A stretch of DNA of 64,000 nucleotides. It comes from Cohnella endophytica. GTDB taxonomy: Bacteria; Bacillota; Bacilli; Paenibacillales; Paenibacillaceae. Positions 17,326-26,428 of this stretch are shown here, one piece after another; within the stretch, counting starts at the first letter, position 1, and every line of letters starts with the position of its first letter. A program made the position numbers and the translations under genes. Location: positions 186,001 to 250,000 of the forward strand of contig NZ_RBZM01000009.1 of assembly GCF_003628305.1 (NCBI RefSeq), in the 5' to 3' direction. Below the pieces are notes generated by a model. That model did no database searches. It saw only the letters and a list, made by a program, of their open reading frames with translations, and was not told the DNA's origin.

Positions 17326-20300
17326 ATGATGTTAAAAAAGAAGCTTCTCGCGACCTTGTTGACCGTTCTTCTGGTTACCGGCCTGTTGCCGGCTTATGTG
17401 GCTACCGCTGCCTCTTTTACTTTTAACCCCGATAACGCAAGCGTTTTCTCGAACCCGGAGCGAGGATATCATAACCGGTACGAGATTATCAACGATCCCT
17501 CCGTCAACGACTACGCCAGCTCCGCTACGAGCATCGCCGGCTTTAACCCGGACATGCTGGACCGCACCTTCGCCCGCGCCAAACAAGCCGGGAACACCCT
17601 CATTCACAGCTATATCCACCTAGACAAGTACACGAACGCGGATCAACTTCCTCAGGCTCTTCTCGACAACTTGTCCTCCGGTCTCGCGGCCATACGGGCG
17701 GCTGGATTAAAAATCGTCCTTCGCCCCGCGTACGCTTGGTCGGGATCGCCGACCGTTCCCGAAAGCCGCATCTTGGGGCATATTCAGCAAATCGACGCGG
17801 TCATATCGGCCAACGCCGATGTCGTTCTCCATCTGGAAGCCGGCTATCTCGGACCGTGGGGAGAATGGCACACGAGCCAATATACCGATCCGTTCAACCG
17901 AACGGATGCCGACACCCGCTTTCGCATCATCAAGAAAATTTTGAGCACGACGCCCTCCTCCATTCCGCTCGTCATTCGTTACCCGATTTTCATCAAAGAG
18001 GTTCTTGAGCTTCCGACTCCATCGGGGACAACCGCATTGACGCAAGACGAGAAGGACCGGGTCGGCTTCCACAACGACTGCTTCCTGTCCGATAGCGCGG
18101 ATATGGGAACCTACGACAACAACTCCTGGATGGGCTGGTTCTATGTCGAACAGAAGAAGCAATGGATGTACGACCTGGCCACTTCTACAGGCGGAAATAA
18201 AATGATGGGCGGGGAAACGTGCGACTCCGCGGGTAGCAACGACTTAGCCGGCGTAAATGTCCAGTCGGAAATGAGCAAGCTTCATTTTACCGAGATCAAC
18301 GAGGATTACGCGGCCGTAAACACCAACATCTGGAAGAACGCCAACCTGTCCGCTTCCGGCAACGATCCGGCGGAAACCGCTTTTACCCGGATCAAGCGAA
18401 AGCTCGGTTACAGACTGCGTTTGATCGACGCCAACTTCCCTACAAGCGCGAGCCCCGGCGGCAGCTTCAGTTTCTCCGCCAATCTGAGCAACGACGGCTA
18501 TTCCGGCATCATCAAATCCCGCCCCGCCTTCCTTGTATTCGATAACGGAACGCAGCGCTATAACGTCCAATTGTCCGGCGTGGACGTACGGAAATGGTTA
18601 AGCGGACCCGTCGCTTTATCGAGCCAATCCGTTACCCTTCCGGGCAACATGGTCGCCGGAACTTACAAATTAGCCCTGTGGCTACCGGATGCGGACGCCA
18701 ACTTACGCTCGCGGCCGGAATATTCCGTCCGGTTCGCTAATACAGGCACATGGGATGCCGCCAAAGGCTACAACGTCTTAGCAAATTCGATAACTGTCAG
18801 CGGGAACCCCGTCGCGCCCGAAGCACCGGCGAACCTGCAAGCTTCTCCGGGAAATAGCCAGGTTACTTTGACCTGGGACGTTTCCTCGGGAGCGAGCAGC
18901 TACACGGTCCTACGCTCCGTCACGAGTGGCTCCGGCTACGCGCAAATTGCCAGCGGCCTTACGTCCGCAAGCTATACGGATACAGGGTTGACCAACGGAA
19001 CGACTTATTACTACGTGGTCAGAGCCGTTAACACCGTTGGAGCAAGCGGCAATTCGAACCAAGCTAGCGCAACCCCGGCAGCCCTCTCGATTCCTACCGC
19101 TCCCGCTTTGTTAACGGCGACGCCGGGCAATTCGCAAGCCGTTCTGGCTTGGGCCGCTTCCACGGGAGCGACTAGCTATACGCTTCTCCGCTCGACGACC
19201 AGCGGAACGGGATATACCCAAGTCGCCACGGGCATTACCGGCACCGCTTATACGAACACTGCATTGACGAACGGGACGACCTACTATTACGTCGTTCGCG
19301 CAGTAAACGGAGCCGGTAGCAGCGGCAACTCGCCTCAGGCGAGCGCGACCCCTTCCGCTCCGCAACCGGTAATGATCGATTCTTTCGCCAACCAGACGGC
19401 TTTTAACAACAAGAAAAACGATCTGAACCAAAGCTTCAGCTGGACGATGGACAGCTTGTATTACGGGTCGGACAGCACCGGAAACATCGTCCTGAACTCC
19501 GGCGGAAACGGACAATATTTGCAGGAAAACGTTAATCAAAGCTTGGCCGGAGCAGGTAATTTGATAATCCGGGCACGCGATTGGAGCGATACCGACACCG
19601 AGAGCCATTGGAATGTCGTGCTGAATGACGGAACAGACCACACGATAGGACCAATTAGCACTTACGGAAACATTACCGGCAGCTATACGGATATCACCAT
19701 ACCTCTATCCGCATTTAACGCTAATCTTGCCAATACTCAATACGTGCGCATCGTTCATCGAGACGCTACCTACGCCGTCCTTCTGATCGACGCGATCTCC
19801 GCCGATGGCGGAGGTTCCGGCGGAAGCGGCGGAGCGGATACGGTCGCGCCTTCCGTTCCGGCAAACCTCGCTTCCACGGGCAAAACGAGCAGCTCGGTCA
19901 GTCTTTCTTGGAGCGCATCGACGGACAACGTGGGTGTCACGGGTTACATCGTCTATCGCAACGGGACGCAAGTCGGCACGCCGACGGGAACCAGCTTTAC
20001 CGACTCAGGGTTAAGCGCCGCCACCTCTTACAGCTATACCGTCAAAGCTACGGATGCTGCAGGTAACCAATCGGCGGCCAGTTCACCTTTATCGGTAACG
20101 ACCGATTCGAACAGCGATACAGTCCCGCCTTCCGTTCCCGCCAACCTCGCCTCCACGGGTAAAACTAGCAGCTCTGTCAGCCTCTCTTGGAGCTCCTCGA
20201 CGGACAATGTGGGCGTTACGGGCTACATCGTCTATCGTAACGGGACGCAAGTCGGCTCCCCGACGGGAACCAGCTTTACCGACTCGGGATTAAGCGCCGC

Positions 20301-22860
20301 CACCTCTTACAGCTATACCGTCAAAGCAGTTGATGCCGCAGGCAATCAATCGGCGGCCAGTTCGCCGCTATCGGTAACGACGGATGCGCCCTCCTCGCAA
20401 ATTAGTTACGAGGCGGAAGCGGCCGGCAATACGTTAGCAAGCGGAGCCGCGGTCGCTTCGTGCAGTACTTGCTCGGGCGGCTCCAAAGTCGGTTACGTCG
20501 GAAACAACAGCGGCACCCTTCAATTCAATGGGGTGACTCCCGCTAACTCCGGCAGTCAGACGGTCAAAATCTATTATTTGAACGGAGACGCCAGCCGCTC
20601 CGCGCAAATCAGCGTGAACGGCGGTTCCCCCGTCACCGCGAACTTCCCGAACAGCGGCGGTTGGAGCACCGTTGCGTCGATTGACGTAACGCTATCCCTG
20701 AACGCAGGAACAAACACGATTAAGTTGTCGAATTCCAGCGGCTGGGCGCCGGATTTCGACAGAATTACGCTAAGCGCACCGCCTGACACCATCGCCCCCT
20801 CCGTTCCTGCCAACTTAACTTCAACGGCTAAGACAAGCAATTCCGTCAGCCTGTCGTGGAGCGCTTCGACGGATAATGTCGGCGTAACGGGCTATGTCGT
20901 CTACCGGAACGGAACCTCCGTCGGCACGCCGACGGGAACCGCGTTCACCGATACGGGACTTACGGCAAACACCTCCTACAGCTACACCGTCAAAGCAACG
21001 GATGCTGCCGGGAACTTGTCGGCCGCCAGTTCCACGCTCGCCGTCACGACGAACGCGCCGGATACGCAAGCGCCGACCGTACCGACCAACCTAATCTCGA
21101 CGGGCAAGACGAGCAACTCCGTTAGCCTTTCATGGAATGCTTCGACGGACAACGTAGGCGTTACGGGCTACATCGTCTTCCGGGGCAGTACGCAGGTCGG
21201 AACGCCTTCCGGCACCAACTTTACGGATTCTGGTCTAGCGGCAAGCACCTCTTATACCTACACCGTCAAAGCAACGGATGCCGCAGGGAATGTCTCGGCA
21301 GCGAGTTCCCCGTTATCCGTCACGACGAATTCGCCGCCTCCGGGAGGAAACGCTTCGACCGTTCCGGGCGGAGTCCCTGTCAATCCTTACGCGGTAAACA
21401 GTCCGGATGCATCGCTTGCGGTTCATTCCTTGGCGAAGGGAACCGACCCGGTTACCAATCCGCTGAAAGGCTTCGCGATCTGGTTCTATCCCGGCGACCA
21501 CGCGGATAAAACAGCGACGCAAGGCGGAGGGATCAACAACTCGATCGAATGGAAGTATTTCGGCTTAGGCGAATTGATGACCGGCACGAATTCATACGAT
21601 TGGGAGCTCGTGGAGAAAGCGCTGGACGAAGTCGCTTCCCACGGCAAACAGCTTTCGCTCCGGGTCGCATCCTGCGAATCTTTCTCGAGCAAAGACATTC
21701 CGGACTTCCTCATGCCGCAAGTGCGCAACGGATGTATCCTGAACTACGATTCTCCGGTCGTTATGCAGGCGTTCCAGAACTTCATCGCCGCGTTCGGCGC
21801 CAAGTACGACGGCGATCCTCGCATCGCCTTCATCCACATGGGGCTCGTCGGCCGATGGGGAGAATGGCACACTTGGCCGAACGACGGCAGCAACGGCACC
21901 CAGAACTGGATGATGTCGGATGCCAACGCGAATATTATTCTCGATGCCTATAACGTGGCGTTCCAAAAAACGCGCGTGGAAAACCGCTATCCGCGGTCCG
22001 GCGGAGGAACCCATCTGACGACGCTCGCGCGCATCGGCTTCCATGACGATTCGTTCGCCTACCGCGAAATGGATCCCGCCCTCGGACGCGTAGGCAGTAT
22101 GACGCTACCCCTGTCGATGAACGGCAAGTCGGATTCGCAGCTGACCCAGGCGTTGATCTTCGGATCGGAGAACAAATGGGCGACGGCTAGCTTCGGAGGC
22201 GAAGTGCGCCCCGAAGTTCAGGGCAACCTGTTCGACCCGGCTTCCGCTACCAAGGACGACGCGTTGACGGACATCGAAATGTCCCATGCGACCTGGATGA
22301 TCTGCCAGAACTGCAAATACAACAAGAACGATCCGAACGAAGTGAGCGCGTGGCAGAAGATGGGGTACAATTTCTATGCGAAGAACGCCTATTTCAACAA
22401 CACGGTGTCCGGAAATTTCAAAGTCGGGGTGCAGATCGAGAATACCGGAGTCGCTCCGTTCTACTATGGCCCGGACATGTACCCGGTCGAAATCGCTCTG
22501 AAGAACTCTTCCGGCGCGATCGTCAAGACATGGACAACCGATTGGGATTTACGGACGATCATGCCGAAACAAGTTCGCGCGTTCCCGGAATGGAACGTAT
22601 CAGGCAATCCGACCTACGTTAATTTCGGCCAGCCGCAGTATTTCGACGCGACGGTGAACTCCGCGGGTGTCGCAGCCGGATCTTACAAATTGGTCATGCA
22701 CGTGTATAACCCCCTCTGGAAAATCAAAGAGGCGGACGTGCGCGCCAAAGGCCATATGCCGAGTTACTTGCCTTGGAACAACCCGCTTCCGATCCTCTTC
22801 GCTAACCAAAGCCAAGGAGCGGACGGTTGGCTCGATCTCGGCTCGATTACGCTTCAGTAA
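17326..22860 (+). CDS. Giant secreted protein with two DUF4874/DUF4832-type catalytic modules, six FN3 and two binding modules
   Basis: 1844 residues, secreted (signal peptide 1-28, ending VATAA). Two adjacent ATGs exist; the second, at 17329, has the better seven-base spacing from GGAGG. Order: DUF4874/DUF4832-like module 1 (about 30-490) with GPWGEWHTS (Glu180) and MMGGETCD (Glu297); FN3 pair (500-680); beta-sandwich binding module (682-825); FN3 pair (842-1020); CBM35-like module (1025-1150) starting ISYEAEA and ending WAPDFDRI; FN3 pair (1159-1340); catalytic module 2 (1344-1844) with GRWGEWHTWPNDG (Glu1513), FHDDSFAY and FGGEVRPEV (Glu1626). Module 2 resembles the neighbour at 14648 more than module 1. 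Two different catalytic modules in one chain suggest action on one complex glycan. No cell-wall anchor is visible. Substrate unknown. Confidence 0.85.
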   Translation: MMLKKKLLATLLTVLLVTGLLPAYVATAASFTFNPDNASVFSNPERGYHNRYEIINDPSVNDYASSATSIAGFNPDMLDRTFARAKQAGNTLIHSYIHLDKYTNADQLPQALLDNLSSGLAAIRAAGLKIVLRPAYAWSGSPTVPESRILGHIQQIDAVISANADVVLHLEAGYLGPWGEWHTSQYTDPFNRTDADTRFRIIKKILSTTPSSIPLVIRYPIFIKEVLELPTPSGTTALTQDEKDRVGFHNDCFLSDSADMGTYDNNSWMGWFYVEQKKQWMYDLATSTGGNKMMGGETCDSAGSNDLAGVNVQSEMSKLHFTEINEDYAAVNTNIWKNANLSASGNDPAETAFTRIKRKLGYRLRLIDANFPTSASPGGSFSFSANLSNDGYSGIIKSRPAFLVFDNGTQRYNVQLSGVDVRKWLSGPVALSSQSVTLPGNMVAGTYKLALWLPDADANLRSRPEYSVRFANTGTWDAAKGYNVLANSITVSGNPVAPEAPANLQASPGNSQVTLTWDVSSGASSYTVLRSVTSGSGYAQIASGLTSASYTDTGLTNGTTYYYVVRAVNTVGASGNSNQASATPAALSIPTAPALLTATPGNSQAVLAWAASTGATSYTLLRSTTSGTGYTQVATGITGTAYTNTALTNGTTYYYVVRAVNGAGSSGNSPQASATPSAPQPVMIDSFANQTAFNNKKNDLNQSFSWTMDSLYYGSDSTGNIVLNSGGNGQYLQENVNQSLAGAGNLIIRARDWSDTDTESHWNVVLNDGTDHTIGPISTYGNITGSYTDITIPLSAFNANLANTQYVRIVHRDATYAVLLIDAISADGGGSGGSGGADTVAPSVPANLASTGKTSSSVSLSWSASTDNVGVTGYIVYRNGTQVGTPTGTSFTDSGLSAATSYSYTVKATDAAGNQSAASSPLSVTTDSNSDTVPPSVPANLASTGKTSSSVSLSWSSSTDNVGVTGYIVYRNGTQVGSPTGTSFTDSGLSAATSYSYTVKAVDAAGNQSAASSPLSVTTDAPSSQISYEAEAAGNTLASGAAVASCSTCSGGSKVGYVGNNSGTLQFNGVTPANSGSQTVKIYYLNGDASRSAQISVNGGSPVTANFPNSGGWSTVASIDVTLSLNAGTNTIKLSNSSGWAPDFDRITLSAPPDTIAPSVPANLTSTAKTSNSVSLSWSASTDNVGVTGYVVYRNGTSVGTPTGTAFTDTGLTANTSYSYTVKATDAAGNLSAASSTLAVTTNAPDTQAPTVPTNLISTGKTSNSVSLSWNASTDNVGVTGYIVFRGSTQVGTPSGTNFTDSGLAASTSYTYTVKATDAAGNVSAASSPLSVTTNSPPPGGNASTVPGGVPVNPYAVNSPDASLAVHSLAKGTDPVTNPLKGFAIWFYPGDHADKTATQGGGINNSIEWKYFGLGELMTGTNSYDWELVEKALDEVASHGKQLSLRVASCESFSSKDIPDFLMPQVRNGCILNYDSPVVMQAFQNFIAAFGAKYDGDPRIAFIHMGLVGRWGEWHTWPNDGSNGTQNWMMSDANANIILDAYNVAFQKTRVENRYPRSGGGTHLTTLARIGFHDDSFAYREMDPALGRVGSMTLPLSMNGKSDSQLTQALIFGSENKWATASFGGEVRPEVQGNLFDPASATKDDALTDIEMSHATWMICQNCKYNKNDPNEVSAWQKMGYNFYAKNAYFNNTVSGNFKVGVQIENTGVAPFYYGPDMYPVEIALKNSSGAIVKTWTTDWDLRTIMPKQVRAFPEWNVSGNPTYVNFGQPQYFDATVNSAGVAAGSYKLVMHVYNPLWKIKEADVRAKGHMPSYLPWNNPLPILFANQSQGADGWLDLGSITLQ

Positions 22861-22876
22861 GCATTCCAAGTAACCC

Positions 22877-22921
22877 AAAAGCAAAGAGCTTGGCGACAGA
22901 CTCGCCAAGCTCTTTGCTTTT
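22877..22921. terminator. Bidirectional terminator between convergent secreted-protein genes
   Basis: A perfect 20-bp stem (22877-22896 with 22902-22921) closes a five-base CAGAC loop. It begins with AAAA and ends with TTTT, so it works in both directions, ending both the 1844-residue and the 973-residue genes, whose stops lie 16 and 10 bases away. Confidence 0.93.
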
Positions 22922-22930
22922 GTCTCCCGA

Positions 22931-25852
22931 CTACTCAAATCTTATTTCGTCGATCCAGATCGTTCCGCTGCTGCCGTACCAGAACGCCATCGTCAATTGA
23001 CCCGGCGCGCTCCGGTTCACTCCGTTCGCGACCAAATCGATCGCGATGTCTTTGTATGCCGTCGTTATCGTATTGCCGCTGAAGTCTCCGAACGTCTTCT
23101 CGACGCCGCCGAGCGTCAAGTGGAAGTGGCTTTGCTCCCCGCCGGCGGCTCCTTTGACGCGAACGATCATCTTCGTATAGCTGGCGATACTTTGAGTAAC
23201 ATCGCTTCCGAACCACCCATTGTTACTATATTGCAACTTGAGCGCTCCGTTCTCGATCACGCCCGCGTTGTTCACGAAGCCGTTAGCGCCTGCCCACTTG
23301 CCCAAGTCATTGCTCCCCGGCCACGCAGGAGAGTTATCGAAATTGTCCAGTAACAACGCCGTCGTGCCTCCGCCGGAACTCGTCGTATCCGAGACGGTAT
23401 TGCTCGCCGCGGAAATATTGTTCGCGGCATCTTTAGCTTTGACGAAGTAGGAGTAGGCCGTACTTGCGGCCAGCCCCGTATCGGTATACGTAGTCGTCGT
23501 CGCAGTGCCGACATAGGATCCGCCCCGATAAATATCGTAACCGGTTACCCCGACATTATCCGTAGAGGCCGTCCAGGACAAGCTGATGCTCGATGACGTT
23601 TTGCCCGTGACGCTTAAGTTGGATGGGGCGGTCGGCGCTTGCGTATCTCCCGACCCGCTTCCGCCTCCGCTCACTTGAATCCGGTCGAAATCGGGCGCCC
23701 AGCCGCTTGAATTGGACAATTTGATCGTATTGTTGCCCGCGTTCAACTGCACTTGCGTTTGAACGGTTCCGACCGTGGTCCATCCTCCCGTGCTCGGGAA
23801 TGTCACTGTAACCGCCGTTCCGCCGTTTACGCTCAGCTGCGCCGTACGGCTGGCATCGCCGTTCAAATACGAAATGGTAAGCGTAGCCGTTCCCGCAGTT
23901 GACGCATTAACTCCGTTGAACTGAAGCGTGCCGGCATTGTTGCCGACATACCCGACCTTCGAGCCGCCGGAGCAGGTGGAACATGCGCTTACCGCGGCTC
24001 CGCCTGCCAATGTATTCGCGGAAGCTTCCGCTTCGTAGGACACGGTTCCTCCTCCGCCTCCGGATGCGGATGTTGTTACGTTTAGTGTGTTGCTGGCGGG
24101 GGATACATTGCCTGCCGCGTCTTTCGCCTTCACTGTGTAGCTATATGCCGTGCTCGCGTTTAACCCCGTGTCCGTGTAGGACGTAGATGCCGTCGATCCT
24201 ACTAGGTTGCCGCCGCGGTACACGTCGTACCCGGTCACCCCGACGTTATCCGTCGATGCGCCCCATGATAAGCTCACGCTGCTAGCGGTCGTGCCCGTGC
24301 TACTCAAATTCGCGGGCGCGGTTGGCGCTTGCGTATCCCCGCTGCCTCCTCCACCGCTTACACCGCCGTCATAAGCGCCGCTATTCAGGCTGTAAGAAAG
24401 CGTGTTGTCGGCTTTCAACCCGGCGAACGAACCCAGATTCTGATCGCTCGGATCCCCGCCGATTCCCACTTTGCCGATCGGCGTCCGGCCTCCCGAATAA
24501 TAGTTCGTATTGGCGAATCTGACGCTCGGCTTCCAGCCTGATGGGTCCAAGATAGATAAGGCTAGAGTATACGTTCCTGCAGCCAGGTTAGAGGGAATCG
24601 TGAACGCTCCCGATACGGCGTTCGATGCGGGAGCATTGCTATAGGTTCTCGTTCCGGCATTCCAATTCGTCCCCGGAAGCCATTGCCTGACATCGGCGTT
24701 GAATAACCCTTTCCAAGCAACCGATTTGTCCGCTCTCAGCAAGCTCGCTTCTACCGGCCAATTGTAATAGAACGGAGATGATCCTTTATTCGTCACGTTA
24801 AACGATACGTTCATCGTTCCGCCGGGCTGTACGTTTCCGGAGAAAGTAGCCTGGTTAATGACGAAACGGTAACCGAGCACCTTCTGCATGGCGGTCGCCC
24901 CCGCTTCGACGGCGGAGTTGCCCGCGTTGTATTCCGCGATCCAACCCAAGCTGGACGTGTGCGTCTTCATAATCCAATCGATAACGTAGTTCGTATTATT
25001 CGTACTTCCCAGAGTGCCGTCCGGGCTGCCGCCAAGATTCGATTGGTCTCCCCAGTCGTAGGCAACTTCCCCGCTGTTGATTTGCGTCCTCCAAGTGTCT
25101 CTCGAAATCTCTCCGTTACCTCCCGCCGCGTCGTCCGGCAAGGCGAAGGAATCCCACTGGATACCGAACGGATAGGCGGTGAAAGTTTCAGGATACCGGA
25201 CCATCACTTTCTTGTTATGAAACGCGTTAACGTAAGCATCGCCCATCGCTTGCTGGAAGCTTAGCGGAATACGGTCCGTTCCGTCGGCGAACTTATTGGG
25301 GTAAATATGCTGCTCGCCCCAATTCCCGAACAAACCGAATTCGACGGCGGCCACGCGGGGATCGTTGTCCCAAGCTTGTCCCAGCTTGTTGATAAACGCG
25401 ACCATCCGGGTTTTGTAGGTGTCCGACAACCACTGCTGCGCGGGATCCCCGTGCGGGATTCCATCCGGCCAATATTCCCCTACGTTCGGGTAGACGATCA
25501 CGACGCGCGGGACCACTTTGATATTCCGGTTCTCTAATCCAGCCCAAGCCGTATTGCTCCAGTCTTTTATTTTCTGTACGGAGTCGGACGCCGCGTTCTC
25601 GAGGCTCGTGTAAGGAATGTATTGCTTGTAGATCGTGGTATACTCTTTGTCCGGGAAGCTGTTGCTCCCGATATAGACCGAAGGCCTGAAGCCCATGTTC
25701 GGATTTTTGAACGCTTCGGACGTCTCGGACAGGTTGACGGTAATCGGTCCCACGGCCGCATGGACCTCCTTGTTCGGCAAGCCCGCGTTCAATGAAACGG
25801 ACAATAGCGCGACCGCCAATAAGATGTATAACTTTCCGAGTTTCAACTTCAT
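22931..25852 (-). CDS. Secreted DUF4874-like putative glycoside hydrolase with FN3 and CBM35-like modules
   Basis: 973-residue secreted protein with signal peptide (1-32, ending KEVHA). ATG 25852 has GGAGGG nine bases upstream. The N-terminal catalytic module (40-465) carries NPNMGFRPSVY, the motif FGLFGNWGEQH with Glu180, WDSFALPDDA and NSGEVAYDWG with Glu262; Gln replaces Trp in the usual GEWH motif, making it the most divergent of the four modules here. FN3 (510-598), CBM35-like (605-730, starting VSYEAEA), FN3 (740-825) and a last binding module (835-973, ending IWIDEIRFE) follow. FN3 and CBM35 segments closely resemble those of the convergent 1844-residue protein. Its promoter carries the shared operator and a cre site. 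Confidence 0.82.
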   Translation of the reverse strand: MKLKLGKLYILLAVALLSVSLNAGLPNKEVHAAVGPITVNLSETSEAFKNPNMGFRPSVYIGSNSFPDKEYTTIYKQYIPYTSLENAASDSVQKIKDWSNTAWAGLENRNIKVVPRVVIVYPNVGEYWPDGIPHGDPAQQWLSDTYKTRMVAFINKLGQAWDNDPRVAAVEFGLFGNWGEQHIYPNKFADGTDRIPLSFQQAMGDAYVNAFHNKKVMVRYPETFTAYPFGIQWDSFALPDDAAGGNGEISRDTWRTQINSGEVAYDWGDQSNLGGSPDGTLGSTNNTNYVIDWIMKTHTSSLGWIAEYNAGNSAVEAGATAMQKVLGYRFVINQATFSGNVQPGGTMNVSFNVTNKGSSPFYYNWPVEASLLRADKSVAWKGLFNADVRQWLPGTNWNAGTRTYSNAPASNAVSGAFTIPSNLAAGTYTLALSILDPSGWKPSVRFANTNYYSGGRTPIGKVGIGGDPSDQNLGSFAGLKADNTLSYSLNSGAYDGGVSGGGGSGDTQAPTAPANLSSTGTTASSVSLSWGASTDNVGVTGYDVYRGGNLVGSTASTSYTDTGLNASTAYSYTVKAKDAAGNVSPASNTLNVTTSASGGGGGTVSYEAEASANTLAGGAAVSACSTCSGGSKVGYVGNNAGTLQFNGVNASTAGTATLTISYLNGDASRTAQLSVNGGTAVTVTFPSTGGWTTVGTVQTQVQLNAGNNTIKLSNSSGWAPDFDRIQVSGGGSGSGDTQAPTAPSNLSVTGKTSSSISLSWTASTDNVGVTGYDIYRGGSYVGTATTTTYTDTGLAASTAYSYFVKAKDAANNISAASNTVSDTTSSGGGTTALLLDNFDNSPAWPGSNDLGKWAGANGFVNNAGVIENGALKLQYSNNGWFGSDVTQSIASYTKMIVRVKGAAGGEQSHFHLTLGGVEKTFGDFSGNTITTAYKDIAIDLVANGVNRSAPGQLTMAFWYGSSGTIWIDEIRFE

Positions 25853-25888
25853 CCCTTAAATCCCTCCAGTTCGAATTGTCGCCGTTCA

Positions 25889-25903
25889 TGACAGCGCTTC
25901 CAT
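25889..25903 (-). promoter_or_regulatory. Candidate CcpA cre site
   Basis: On the minus strand ATGGAAGCGCTGTCA matches the relaxed cre consensus WTGNAANCGNWNNCA at every fixed position. It lies about 90 bases downstream of the predicted transcription start and 37 bases before the ATG of the 973-residue protein, suiting road-block catabolite repression. Confidence 0.6.
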
Positions 25904-25975
25904 AATTCGTTCAAAAAAAAGGAACTCCTCCAGGTTGATCATGATGAAAATCGAGTTATTATTCAGGAAACTAAT

Positions 25976-26029
25976 TTGCGCAAATATTTTCCTGAGACTT
26001 ATATTAAAGAGAATTATGCTAGGTGTCAA
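25976..26029 (-). promoter_or_regulatory. Sigma-A promoter and operator of the 973-residue protein gene
   Basis: On the minus strand a perfect TTGACA (26029-26024), a 17-base spacer and TAATAT (26006-26001) are followed about ten bases after the predicted start by the operator TTGCGCAA (25976-25983). The palindrome extends to TTTGCGCAAA. Confidence 0.75.
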
Positions 26030-26149
26030 TCCCTATTCAACCAGCCAGCATAAACGATAGCCCTAAGCGAATATGGCGATGAAAAATTCGACAACTACTG
26101 CTGTTGGCGGCACGCGACGATTCCCTAGAACCGTAGTTTAATAAATTGG

Positions 26150-26330
26150 AAAAAATACAGCTAATCGGAGACTATTGGCTGAAATTCGGTCATCAGTTGG
26201 AGAAAGTCCACTTAATTCCACTATCGGAGGCGTTGTTGCTCATTAAGGAAAAAATAGATGTACTTTTTCCAACTAATACGATCAGCTAACCGAACGACGG
26301 AAAATAACTGTCCTCTTTCCAACTAAATTC
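26150..26330. repeat. Decayed copies of a TTGGAAAAAGTACA-like element
   Basis: Two direct copies (TTGGAAAAAATACAGCTAAT at 26156 and TTGGAGAAAGTCCACTTAAT at 26197) and inverted copies (GTACTTTTTCCAACTAA near 26260, TCCTCTTTCCAACTAA near 26311) lie within 180 bases. They share the core TTGGAAAAAGTACA followed by TTAAT and differ by scattered changes. Origin unknown. Confidence 0.5.
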
Positions 26331-26428
26331 TCTCGCATCTCGGTGAATCGACTGAATTTCCTACTTTCCGAACTTGCAAAAAAAAGGGCTATTCCAGCAA
26401 CGCTTGGAATAACCCTCTTAACTTGCCG

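Larger units (their letters stand above)
25853..26428. other. Intergenic region with promoter, operator and decayed repeats
   Basis: 576 bases between the 973-residue gene and the end of the LacI gene. The first 180 bases hold a cre site, operator and sigma-A promoter of the secreted protein gene. Positions 26150-26330 hold degenerate copies of a TTGGAAAAAGTACA-like element. A hairpin of the type GGGCTATTCCAGC / GCTTGGAATAACCC near 26386-26415 probably terminates the LacI gene on the minus strand. Confidence 0.65.
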
